Positions 56,813 to 64,000 of a stretch of DNA of 64,000 nucleotides are shown one piece after another. Positions within the stretch are counted from its first letter, which is position 1. Every line of letters starts with the position of its first letter. This stretch comes from Rhizobium cauense. Its GTDB lineage: Bacteria > Pseudomonadota > Alphaproteobacteria > Rhizobiales > Rhizobiaceae. The notes below the pieces were generated by a model, which was not told the origin of the DNA, made no database searches, and saw only the letters and a list, made by a program, of their open reading frames with translations. The translations under genes and the position numbers were made by a program. Where the stretch lies: NCBI RefSeq assembly GCF_019511525.1, contig NZ_JAEUAT010000001.1, positions 248,001 to 312,000 of the forward strand. Reading direction: 5' to 3'.

Positions 56813-58474
56813 ATGCTGAAGCCCAATCCACGTCATCCGAAATTTCCGATTCCGGGCGGGCCGGAGCTGCGCGCCAAGGGTTGGCGGCAGGAGGCACTCC
56901 TCCGCTTGCTCGAGAACGTTCTCTCCGTCGGAGAGGATCCGGACAATCTCGTGGTCTACGCCGCGCTCGGCAAGGCCGCGCGAAGCTGGGCGGCGCACAA
57001 GGGCATCGTCAAGGCGCTGACTGAAATGGACGAGGACCAGACGCTGCTGATCCAGTCCGGCAAGCCGATTGGCCTTGTGAAGACGCATGCGAAGGCACCG
57101 CTTGTCATCATGGCGAACTGCAACATTGTCGGGCAATGGGCGAAGGCCGAGGTCTTCTACGAGCTGCAGCGGAAGGGGCTGATCTGCTGGGGCGGGCTGA
57201 CGGCTGGCGCCTGGCAGTACATCGGCAGCCAGGGCGTCATCCAGGGCACCTATGAAATCTTCATGCGCATTGCAGAGCGCCGGTTCGGTGGGGACCTTTT
57301 CGGGCGCTTCGTGCTGACGGCGGGGCTCGGCGGCATGGGCGGCGCACAGCCGCTTGCCGGCCGCATGGCGGGTGCGGCCATCCTCTGCGTCGACATCGAT
57401 CCCGAGCGCGCCAAGAAGCGCCAGGAGATCGGCTACCTGCAGGAAGTCGCACCGGATCTTGATACGGCACTCTCGATGATCGATGCTGCCGTGAAGGAAA
57501 AGCGGGCGCTTTCAGTCGGCCTCGTCGGCAATGCGGCGGAAATCTATCCCGAAATCGCCAGGCGTGGCATCGTGCCGGATATCGTTACCGACCAAACATC
57601 CGCGCACGACCTCGTCTATGGCTATGTGCCGAAGGGCATGAGCCTCGCGCAGGTGCGCGAGCTGCGCGACGAGGGCCAGGGGCAGCTGATGGCGGCAAGC
57701 CGCGCTTCGATCGTGCAGCATGTGACGGCGATGCTGGACTTCCAGAAAAAAGGTGCTGAAGTCTTCGACAACGGCAACCTTATTCGCACACAGGCCAAGG
57801 AAGGCGGCGTCGCCAACGCCTTCGATATTCCGATCTTCACCGAAGCCTATCTGCGGCCGCTCTTTGCCCGGGCAATCGGCCCCTTCCGCTGGATGGCACT
57901 GTCCGGCGAAGAAAGCGACATCGCCCGGATCGACGATCTGCTGCTCGAGATGTTCCCAGACAACAAGATCATCACCAACTGGATCCGGCTGGCGCGCGAG
58001 CACGTGCCCTTCGAGGGCTTGCCGGCGCGCATCGCCTGGCTCGGCCATGGTGAGCGCACGATGCTGGCCCGCCGGGTCAACGAACTGGTCGCAAGCGGTG
58101 AGCTGAAAGGTCCGGTCGCCTTCTCGCGCGATCATCTTGATGCCGGTGCGATGGCGCATCCGAACATCATGACCGAGCGGATGAAGGACGGCTCCGACGC
58201 GATTGCCGATTGGCCGCTGATCGATGCGATGATGCTTTGCTCGTCGATGGCCGATCTCGTGGTCGTACATTCGGGCGGCGGCGGCTATGCCGGCTACATG
58301 ACGAGCTGCGGCGTGACCGTCGTGGCCGATGGCACCGATGCCGCCGACGAGCGGCTCGACCATGCGCTCACCAACGACACGGCGCTTGGGGTCATGCGCT
58401 ATGCCGATGCCGGCTATGAAGAGGCGCTGGACGAGGTGGCAAAAAAGGACGTCCCCTATATCCGCTTGGGATAG
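56813..58474 (+). CDS. Urocanase paralogue; probable thiourocanate hydratase
   Basis: A 553-residue NAD+-dependent hydratase of the urocanase family. Family blocks are clear: LTAGAWQYIGSQGVIQGTYE, the NAD-binding TAGLGGMGGAQPLA (near 174), PDIVTDQTSAHD, GPFRWMALSGEE, and SRDHLDAGAMAHPNIMTERMKDGSDAIADWPL. In classical urocanase the segment ARICWLG holds the active-site Cys (Cys410 in Pseudomonas). Here it is ARI-Ala408-WLG, and the segment after the SDAIADWPL block (SSMADLVVVHSGGGGYAGYM) is also diverged. With the MIO-less lyase this points to hydration of thiourocanate rather than urocanate. It follows the DUF917 gene by 48 bases. Confidence 0.78.
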   Translation: MLKPNPRHPKFPIPGGPELRAKGWRQEALLRLLENVLSVGEDPDNLVVYAALGKAARSWAAHKGIVKALTEMDEDQTLLIQSGKPIGLVKTHAKAPLVIMANCNIVGQWAKAEVFYELQRKGLICWGGLTAGAWQYIGSQGVIQGTYEIFMRIAERRFGGDLFGRFVLTAGLGGMGGAQPLAGRMAGAAILCVDIDPERAKKRQEIGYLQEVAPDLDTALSMIDAAVKEKRALSVGLVGNAAEIYPEIARRGIVPDIVTDQTSAHDLVYGYVPKGMSLAQVRELRDEGQGQLMAASRASIVQHVTAMLDFQKKGAEVFDNGNLIRTQAKEGGVANAFDIPIFTEAYLRPLFARAIGPFRWMALSGEESDIARIDDLLLEMFPDNKIITNWIRLAREHVPFEGLPARIAWLGHGERTMLARRVNELVASGELKGPVAFSRDHLDAGAMAHPNIMTERMKDGSDAIADWPLIDAMMLCSSMADLVVVHSGGGGYAGYMTSCGVTVVADGTDAADERLDHALTNDTALGVMRYADAGYEEALDEVAKKDVPYIRLG

Positions 58475-58543
58475 GAGCGGCGACCCGGTTTCTTCGTCGG
58501 ATTGCGCTACGACGTGGCGCAACGGACCAATCAGAAGTCATTG

Positions 58544-58565
58544 ATGTCTGATAAATATCGGACAT
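58544..58565. promoter_or_regulatory. Near-perfect 22-base palindrome upstream of, or at, the permease start
   Basis: Half-sites ATGTCTGATA and TATCGGACAT, separated by AA, are complementary except at one position. The palindrome includes the ATG at 58544, one possible start of the permease gene. If the permease really starts at 58586 this would be an operator for it. Its sequence differs from the palindrome in front of the operon. Confidence 0.35.
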
Positions 58566-58585
58566 CGATTCGACCCTGCCCTCCC

Positions 58586-59479
58586 ATGAACGGACTTGCC
58601 ATGCAGCCCCGCGCCTACGGTATCCTCCTCGTCGGCATCGCCACGATCATGTGGAGCACGGCGGGCCTCTTCGTGCGGGCGCTCGATCTCGACATCTGGA
58701 CCGTGCTCGGCTGGCGCTCGGTGTTTGGCGGGCTGACGCTTGCGATCATCACCTTTGCGAAGAAGCGGATCAGTGCGGAGCCGGGCAAGGTGCCGCTCTA
58801 CTTCTACCCCCTCTTCGGGCTGATGGCCGCCATTTCGATGTATGGCTATGTCGGCGCGCTGAAGCTGACGACAGTGGCCAACGTCCTTGCAATCTATGCC
58901 ACCGTGCCTTTCGTCGCTGCAGCCATCGCCTATATCTGGCTGAAGGAGACGATCAGTCGTCGCGTGCTCATCGCCAGCCTCATTGCCTTTGTCGGCGTGG
59001 TGATCGTCGCCGGCTTCGGCGCAAGGCCCGAGGATATCGCTGGCAACGCGCTGGCGTTTCTGATGACGCTGACCTTCAGCATTCTGCTCGTAGCAGCGCG
59101 GCGCTATCCCGCGCTGCGGCTCGCACCGGTCAATGCGCTGGGGTCTGGCTTCTGCGTGCTGCTTTGCTTGCCCCTGATGTCCCACACGCTGCCGAGCTGG
59201 CAGGAGATCGCAGTGCTCGCAGTCTTTGGGTCGACAACATCAGGGATCGCCTATCTGCTGTTCATGACCGGCGGCCGCTATATCCCGTCCAGTGAGGCCG
59301 GGCTGATCGGACTGCTTGATGTCGTGCTCGGCCCACTCTGGGTTTGGCTCGCCTTCTCGGAGACACCTTCTGTTTCGACAATCATCGGCGGCGTCATCAT
59401 CCTGATTGCCGTTTTCTGGTATCTCTGGAGCGGGATGAGAGGAACCCAGCAGCCGCGACGCACGCTCAAGAACGTGTAG
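58586..59479 (+). CDS. DMT-superfamily permease (EamA) following the ergothioneine-type operon
   Basis: A membrane protein of about 297 residues (from 58586) with ten hydrophobic segments and two EamA repeats; key blocks are GIATIMWSTAGLFVRALDLDIWTVLGWRSVFGGL, YGYVGALKLTTVANVLAIYATVPFVAAAIAYIWLKE and SEAGLIGLLDVVLGPLWVWLAF. Possible starts are ATG 58544, 58586 and 58601; none has a strong ribosome-binding site. It lies about 110 bases after the hydratase gene on the same strand. Its role could be export of trimethylamine or an intermediate, or uptake of the substrate; no sequence feature decides. Confidence 0.8.
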   Translation: MNGLAMQPRAYGILLVGIATIMWSTAGLFVRALDLDIWTVLGWRSVFGGLTLAIITFAKKRISAEPGKVPLYFYPLFGLMAAISMYGYVGALKLTTVANVLAIYATVPFVAAAIAYIWLKETISRRVLIASLIAFVGVVIVAGFGARPEDIAGNALAFLMTLTFSILLVAARRYPALRLAPVNALGSGFCVLLCLPLMSHTLPSWQEIAVLAVFGSTTSGIAYLLFMTGGRYIPSSEAGLIGLLDVVLGPLWVWLAFSETPSVSTIIGGVIILIAVFWYLWSGMRGTQQPRRTLKNV

Positions 59480-59506
59480 CCAGCTTACGGCTCGCGAACG
59501 TTTGTC

Positions 59507-60787
59507 CTACCGTTTCGCGAGCCTTGCCGCGACGAGCGCCGCGACCATGCCAAGTGCCAGCAGTGACAGGGTAAAGATCACAACGGCATTCCAGCCATCG
59601 GCGCCCCAGAAATAGCCGCCGACAGAACCGGCAACGCTTGAGCCGATATAGTACGACAGCAGGTAGAGTGCGGAAGCATGTCCCTTCGTGCCACGCGCCA
59701 GCCGGCCGACGAGCGCGCTCGCCACAGAGTGAGCGATGAAGAAGCCCGAAGTCAGCAGCACAATCCCAAGGACGATCAGCGGCAATGAGGAGGAAAGGGT
59801 TACCGCAACACCGGCGGCGGCAACGGCAATACCGGCCGGCAGGACGATGAAGTGGCCGATCCGATCCCCCAGCAATCCGGCGATCCAGGAGGCCGCGATA
59901 CCGAAGAGATAGACCGTGAAGATCAGGCCAAGCTCGGTCTGGTTGAGATTGTATGGTGACTGGACAAGGCGGAACCCGATGTAGTTATAGACGGTCACGA
60001 AAGTGCCCATGGCGAGAAAGCCGATTGCGAAGAGCAGCGGCAACGCCGGATTGCCGATATGACCGACCCAGGCCCTCGCATGAAACCGGGCGTCAAAACC
60101 CTTTTGCGGTGTAAAATTGCGCGATGCGGGCAGCAGCAAGAAGAAGCCGATTGCGGCGGCAAGGCCAAGTACGCCGAGCGCGCCCAACGCGATACGCCAG
60201 GAGAAGAACTCGGCCAGCGTGCCGGTCACAACACGGCCGGCCATACCGCCGAAGGCGTTGCCAGCGATATAAAGGCCCATCGAAGCGCCAAGGCCACGCG
60301 GATCGATTTCCTCGGAGAGATAGGCCATCGCCACCGCCGGCACGCCGCCGAGCAACAGCCCTTCCAGAGCACGGATAACCAAGAGCGCATGCCAGCTTGG
60401 CACCAGAGCGCAGGCAATCGTGCAAAGGGCCGCACCGAGCAGAGAGGCGAACATCAAGCTGCGACGGCCGAAGCTTTCCGAGACCGCCGCGGCGCAGAAG
60501 ATCGCGAAGGCAAGGAAGCCGGTCGAGAGCGACAAGGACAATGAACTTGCGGCCGGACTGATGCCGAAATCCGTGGCAAAGATCGGCATCAGCGGCTGCA
60601 CGCAATAGAGCAGCGAGAACGTGGCAAAGCCGGAGAGAAAGAGCGCAAGGCTCGCCCGCCGATAGGACGGCGTGCCGCGCAGCAGGAACTGTTTTTCCTG
60701 CGGATCGGCTACGGTACTCACCACCTTCAGATGAGGGCGGGACTGGATTTCCAGGGAATCTGGCTGATTGTCTGCGACGCGTGGCAT
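59507..60787 (-). CDS. Major facilitator superfamily transporter (YnfM-like)
   Basis: A 426-residue transporter with twelve hydrophobic segments after a soluble N-terminus of about 45 residues. Blocks seen are SLLYCVQPLMPIFATDFGISPAASSLSLSLSTG, ESFGRRSLMFAS (the loop 2-3 motif in altered form) and VIRALEGLLLGGVPAVAMAYLSEE. The ATG at 60787 is better placed than 60805. Members of this group are proton-driven exporters or inner-membrane carriers of unknown substrate. It is divergent from the LysR gene at 60883, which probably regulates it. Confidence 0.87.
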   Translation of the reverse strand: MPRVADNQPDSLEIQSRPHLKVVSTVADPQEKQFLLRGTPSYRRASLALFLSGFATFSLLYCVQPLMPIFATDFGISPAASSLSLSLSTGFLAFAIFCAAAVSESFGRRSLMFASLLGAALCTIACALVPSWHALLVIRALEGLLLGGVPAVAMAYLSEEIDPRGLGASMGLYIAGNAFGGMAGRVVTGTLAEFFSWRIALGALGVLGLAAAIGFFLLLPASRNFTPQKGFDARFHARAWVGHIGNPALPLLFAIGFLAMGTFVTVYNYIGFRLVQSPYNLNQTELGLIFTVYLFGIAASWIAGLLGDRIGHFIVLPAGIAVAAAGVAVTLSSSLPLIVLGIVLLTSGFFIAHSVASALVGRLARGTKGHASALYLLSYYIGSSVAGSVGGYFWGADGWNAVVIFTLSLLALGMVAALVAARLAKR

Positions 60788-60882
60788 GGGGGACCAACCT
60801 TTCACGCCTTTCGATCTAGCCAGCGACGCATCATTTGTCCAATATATGAAACTTGCATTCTTGATATGTTTTGGAGATACCT

Positions 60883-61755
60883 ATGGAGCTGCGGCATATC
60901 CGCTATTTCCTTGCTGTGGCAGAGGAAGGAAATTTTACCCGCGCAGCCGCAAAGCTTGGGATCGGCCAACCGCCGCTCAGCCAGCAGATCCGTGATCTCG
61001 AGAACGAGATCGGTGCGGCGTTGTTTCATCGGGTTCCGCACGGCGCGGAACTGACCGAGGCGGGCATCGCCTTTCTGCCGGAGGGTCGGGCCGCCATTGC
61101 GGCTGCCGAGAAGGCGAAGCTCGCCGCCCAACGCGCAACACGGGGAGAGACGGGCCGCCTGGCACTCGGCTTCACCGCATCATCGGCGTTCAACACGGCA
61201 GTCAGTGGCACGATCCGTCGCTTCCGCGGAAAATGGCCGGACGTAAGCCTCTCGCTCACCGAAATGAACAGCAATTGGCTGATGGAAAAGCTGCTGCGAC
61301 AAGAGATCGACGTCGCGTTCATCAGGCCGGGGTTGGAAGATCCGAGGGATGTCACCCTGAAGCGGCTGGCAGACGAACCGATGCTGATCGCACTGCCGGC
61401 GCATCATCCGCTGGCAAGGTTTGACAAGCTGCCTCTCTCGTCGCTTGCCGGCGAGCCATTCATCCTCTTCCCCAGAACGGTCGGCCTCAGTCTCTACGAT
61501 GACATCGTGCGTGGGTGCCGCGATGCCGGTTTCGAACTCGTGGTGACGCAGGAAGCACCGCAGATCCCATCGGTCATCAATCTTGTTGCCGCCGATCTTG
61601 GCGTGTCGATCGTACCGGCCTCGATCGCGCATCTTGCTCTCGACGGTGTTGCCTATCGTCCGATCGGGGGGCCGCCGCTGGTGGCGCGTCTCGGGCTTGC
61701 TATGCTGAAGGCGCAGCGTTCGCGCGTCGCCGCCAATCTGATGAGCTTGATCTAA
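60883..61755 (+). CDS. LysR-family transcriptional regulator next to the MFS gene
   Basis: A 290-residue regulator: helix-turn-helix MELRHIRYFLAVAEEGNFTRAAAKLGIGQPPLSQQIRDLENEIGAALFHR, then the effector-binding domain from about 90. The N-terminus is typical of the CatR/BenM group that senses aromatic or organic acids. The ATG at 60883 follows GGAG. The 95-base region shared with the MFS gene is AT-rich (CCAATATATGAAACTTGCATTCTTGATATG and neighbours split over 60838-60870) and probably carries its binding site. Confidence 0.9.
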   Translation: MELRHIRYFLAVAEEGNFTRAAAKLGIGQPPLSQQIRDLENEIGAALFHRVPHGAELTEAGIAFLPEGRAAIAAAEKAKLAAQRATRGETGRLALGFTASSAFNTAVSGTIRRFRGKWPDVSLSLTEMNSNWLMEKLLRQEIDVAFIRPGLEDPRDVTLKRLADEPMLIALPAHHPLARFDKLPLSSLAGEPFILFPRTVGLSLYDDIVRGCRDAGFELVVTQEAPQIPSVINLVAADLGVSIVPASIAHLALDGVAYRPIGGPPLVARLGLAMLKAQRSRVAANLMSLI

Positions 61756-62661
61756 TCAACCGGCGGGGTCCCAGTAGGGCGGATCACCGAAGGTCTTGCG
61801 AAGGTGCTCGGCAACAGCGCGCAACTTGGCAGAGGGATTGCGACCCTCGGGATGCGCCATGTAGATGAATTCCGCTTCCGGTCTGTAGCCGACATCGATC
61901 TCCTGCAACTGCCCGGTGCTGATCGCCGGTCCGGCAATGAAGGCGGGAAGCAGCGCAATGCCGAGACCGGCGGCGGCGGCATCGCGGATCATGTCGCCGT
62001 TGTTCATGCCGACGGCCTGGCTTGCGCGCACGACAATGGCACCATCCGGCGTCTGGAACCGCCAATCCGCAACGCCCCGGTTGGTATAGAAGATACCCTT
62101 GTGGCCATCGAGATCGGCAAGCGACTTCGGCACACCATGGCGGCTGAGATAGTCCGGCGAGGCGACCAAAAGCCGACGGCTGCGGCTAAGCTTCCACACC
62201 ACCAGCCGGGAATCGACGATCGGGCCATGGCGGACAACGGCATCATACCCCTCCGAGGAGACATCGACGCGGCGGTCGTCGATGTCGAGCACCAGCTGGA
62301 TTTCCGCATGCGCGGCCAGGAAGGGATAGAGCGCGGGGCCGAGATGCATACGCCCGAAGGTCACGGGGGCGGCGATGCGAAGCGGACCGGACAGCGTGCC
62401 GCGGCGAACTGCCATCTCGGCGGTGGCTTCCTCGATTTCCTGAACGATCCGTGTCGCACGCTCCAGAAAGGCCGCCCCGTCTTCCGTCAGCGTGAGTTTT
62501 CGCGTGGTACGATGCAGGAGCACACCACCGAGCGATCGTTCGAGTTCCGCCAGCCGCTCGCTGACGACGGATTTGGAAAGCCGCAGACGTCGCGCGGCCT
62601 CGCTCACCGAGCCGGATTCCACGACGGCCACAAAAGCCGTTATCCCCTCAACCCTAATCAT
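61756..62661 (-). CDS. LysR-family transcriptional regulator divergent from SDR genes
   Basis: A 301-residue regulator with the N-terminal helix-turn-helix (MIRVEGITAFVAVVESGSVSEAARRLRLSKSVVSERLAELERSLGGVLLHR) and an effector domain of the group common in alpha- and betaproteobacteria (GPLRIAAPVTFGRMHLGPALYPFLAAHAEIQLVLDIDDR, LLVASPDYLSRHG, EGRNPSAKLRAVAEHL). Its stop is directly next to the stop of the preceding LysR gene (convergent). It is divergent from the dehydrogenase genes, with a LysR-type box between them. Confidence 0.9.
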   Translation of the reverse strand: MIRVEGITAFVAVVESGSVSEAARRLRLSKSVVSERLAELERSLGGVLLHRTTRKLTLTEDGAAFLERATRIVQEIEEATAEMAVRRGTLSGPLRIAAPVTFGRMHLGPALYPFLAAHAEIQLVLDIDDRRVDVSSEGYDAVVRHGPIVDSRLVVWKLSRSRRLLVASPDYLSRHGVPKSLADLDGHKGIFYTNRGVADWRFQTPDGAIVVRASQAVGMNNGDMIRDAAAAGLGIALLPAFIAGPAISTGQLQEIDVGYRPEAEFIYMAHPEGRNPSAKLRAVAEHLRKTFGDPPYWDPAG

Positions 62662-62663
62662 CG

Positions 62664-62678
62664 TTCGGCAAATCCGAA
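62664..62678. promoter_or_regulatory. LysR-type box between the LysR gene and the SDR gene
   Basis: TTCGG-CAAAT-CCGAA, a perfect 5+5 inverted repeat containing the T-N11-A pattern of LysR binding sites (62665-62677). It lies just upstream of the LysR gene start and about 110 bases before the SDR start. A second half-site, CCGAACG, occurs at 62705. Confidence 0.5.
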
Positions 62679-62786
62679 TTCGAGTTCCATCATTTGGAGA
62701 CTAATCCGAACGAAAAGAAAATGCCATCTTCTGCTCATCGAAAGGGACGGCAATCGCCATCCCAAACCCAAACTGGAGATGGAACA

Positions 62787-63551
62787 ATGAACCGCTTGAA
62801 TGGAAAAGTCGCCATCGTCACCGGCGCAAGCTCCGGCATTGGCCGCGCAACGGCCACGCTCTTTGCATCAGAAGGCGCAAAGGTCGTCGTCGGCGCCCGC
62901 CGCAAGGCCGAACTTGATAGCCTGGTCGAGGAGATCAAGGCTGCCGGTGGAGAGGCTGTTGCTGTGGCCGGCGACGTACGCTCGGAAGAGTATCACCAGG
63001 CGCTCGTCGCCACCGCCGTTGACCGCTACGGCAAGCTCGACATCGCCTTCAACAATGCCGGCATCCTTGGCGAAGCTGGCCCGAGCACCGGTGTTTCGGA
63101 AGCCGGATTCGCCGAAGCGCTGACGATCAATCTGACTGCCTCCTTCCTGGCCGCCAAGCATCAGATCGGCCAGATGGAAAAGAATGGCGGCGGCTCCGTC
63201 ATCTTCACCTCCACCTTCGTCGGCTACAGCTTCGCCTTCCCCGGCGTTGCCGCCTATGCCGCCAGCAAATCGGGCCTTATCGGCTTGACGCAGGCGCTCG
63301 CCGCCGAGTTCGGCCCCAAGAACGTCCGCGTCAACGCCGTTCTGCCGGGTGCGGTCGATACGGACATGTATCGCGAGATGAACGATACTGAGGGCAAACA
63401 GAGCTTCATCACCAATCTACATGCGCTGAAGCGCGTTGCTGCGCCGGAAGAGCTTGCCCGCTCGGTGCTCTACTTCGCATCCGATGACTCAAGCTTCGTC
63501 ACCGGCACGGCCTCGCTCGTCGACGGCGGCGCTTCGATCACCCGCACCTGA
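62787..63551 (+). CDS. Short-chain dehydrogenase/reductase (SDR)
   Basis: NAD(P)-dependent oxidoreductase of 254 residues. The cofactor motif GASSGIG (near 13-19), NNAG (near 88) and the catalytic Ser...Tyr-x-x-x-Lys (Tyr and Lys in AAYAASKSG, near 155-159) are intact, with VNAVLPGAVDTDMY after them. An Arg in the segment VVVGARRKAEL suggests NADP(H). GGAGATGG precedes the ATG at 62787. It is probably controlled by the divergent LysR and co-transcribed with the next SDR gene. Confidence 0.92.
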   Translation: MNRLNGKVAIVTGASSGIGRATATLFASEGAKVVVGARRKAELDSLVEEIKAAGGEAVAVAGDVRSEEYHQALVATAVDRYGKLDIAFNNAGILGEAGPSTGVSEAGFAEALTINLTASFLAAKHQIGQMEKNGGGSVIFTSTFVGYSFAFPGVAAYAASKSGLIGLTQALAAEFGPKNVRVNAVLPGAVDTDMYREMNDTEGKQSFITNLHALKRVAAPEELARSVLYFASDDSSFVTGTASLVDGGASITRT

Positions 63552-63672
63552 GTTCGAAAGATATCAGCTATCCGCTCTGACCGGAGAGATTTTCGGGGAA
63601 GAGCGGATCGCGCGGCTAGCAATTGCAATCGCATCCTCCCAACATCAATCGGATCACAAGGACACTACGACA

Positions 63673-64000
63673 ATGGCACGCCTACAGAACAAGACGGCCC
63701 TCATCACCGGCGGCACCAGCGGCATCGGGCTCGAAACCGCCCGTCAATTCATTTCCGAAGGCGCCCGTGTCGCCATCACCGGCAGCAGCGCCAAGAGTGT
63801 CGAGGCAGCTCGCGCCGAGCTCGGCGACAAGGCATTGGTCATACAGGCGGATGCCGGCAACGCTGCCGGCCAGAAGGTCGTCGCCAGCGCGATCAAGGAT
63901 GCCTTCGGGCACCTCGACATCCTCTTCATCAATGCCGGCGTGGCCGAGTTCGGCCCACTCGAACAATGGAGCGAAGAAGCCTTCGACAAATCTATCGCGA
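63673..64000 (+). CDS. Short-chain dehydrogenase/reductase, cut by window end
   Basis: The first 109 residues of a second SDR: MARLQNKTALITGGTSGIGLETARQF with the cofactor motif GGTSGIG, the acidic turn region QADAGNAAGQ, and INAG at the NNAG position. The catalytic Tyr-x-x-x-Lys lies beyond the window. It begins 121 bases after the first SDR gene on the same strand and differs clearly from it in sequence, so it is not a simple duplicate. Confidence 0.85.
   Translation, partial: MARLQNKTALITGGTSGIGLETARQFISEGARVAITGSSAKSVEAARAELGDKALVIQADAGNAAGQKVVASAIKDAFGHLDILFINAGVAEFGPLEQWSEEAFDKSIA

Noticed and set aside
51412..58474. A plain histidine-utilisation (hut) operon
   Set aside because: The lyase lacks the MIO triad, the urocanase-like protein lacks its Cys, no imidazolonepropionase, HutG or HutC gene is present, and the hydantoinase, carbamoylase and DUF917 genes are not part of hut.
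1..64000. Mobile elements, prophage, CRISPR arrays, tRNA or rRNA genes
   Set aside because: No transposase, integrase, phage structural gene, direct-repeat array or recognisable tRNA/rRNA sequence was seen. The tRNA check was by eye and could miss one.

Overview
This is a GC-rich chromosomal window from an alphaproteobacterium of the family Rhizobiaceae (Sinorhizobium/Ensifer, Rhizobium or a close relative). The evidence is gene content and order: lspA - sensor kinase - olsB, then a fused malic enzyme/phosphotransacetylase-like gene, mutS, glnD, murJ; a second block nfu - tsaB - rimI - fur/mur - olsA - miaB - phoH - ybeY - corC - lnt - praR/phrR - metK - trmB; and a third block dnaA - rpsT - enoyl-CoA hydratase - mutM - ubiE - ubiB. 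I see no rRNA, tRNA, CRISPR array, integrase or transposase. Short overlaps that couple translation (ATGA or TAATG) are frequent.

Layout. 0-16 kb: RNA methyltransferases, lspA, a hybrid kinase, olsB with a candidate PHO box, malic enzyme, mutS, glnD, murJ and a small secreted M15-like protein. 16.2-17.0 kb: 794 bases with no convincing gene, rich in inverted repeats, plus a palindromic repeat element. 17-31.4 kb: trpS, stress proteins and the long housekeeping run from nfu to trmB. It includes olsA, which completes ornithine-lipid synthesis with olsB, and the lnt/praR pair linked to acid tolerance in rhizobia. 31.4-39 kb: a small heat-shock operon with a candidate RpoH promoter and repeat-rich leader, nucleoside hydrolase, grpE, hrcA, rph, rdgB and hemW. 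39-44 kb: a DMT permease/LysR pair, a fhuF-fhuP-like ferric-siderophore pair and a saccharopine-dehydrogenase-like protein. 44-51.3 kb: dnaA with an 833-base leader region, rpsT, echA, mutM, ubiE and ubiB.

51.4-59.5 kb is the most interesting part. Five consecutive genes look at first like a histidine-utilisation operon, but the histidine-lyase homologue has lost its MIO-forming Ala-Ser-Gly triad (Cys-Ala-Asp instead). The urocanase homologue carries Ala where classical urocanase has its active-site Cys. Between them lie a hydantoinase-like amidohydrolase, an M20 N-carbamoyl-amino-acid hydrolase and a DUF917 protein. This gene set matches the five-step bacterial ergothioneine catabolic pathway: ergothionase, thiourocanate hydratase, thiohydantoin desulfurase, hydantoin-5-propionate hydrolase, N-carbamoylglutamate hydrolase. 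The predicted products are L-glutamate, trimethylamine, sulfide, ammonia and CO2. An EamA-type permease follows. Palindromes in front of the operon and in front of the permease are candidate operators.

The window ends with an MFS transporter divergent from a LysR gene, then a second LysR gene divergent from two short-chain dehydrogenases, the last cut by the window edge. Functions are inferred from protein motifs and context; no database search was run.
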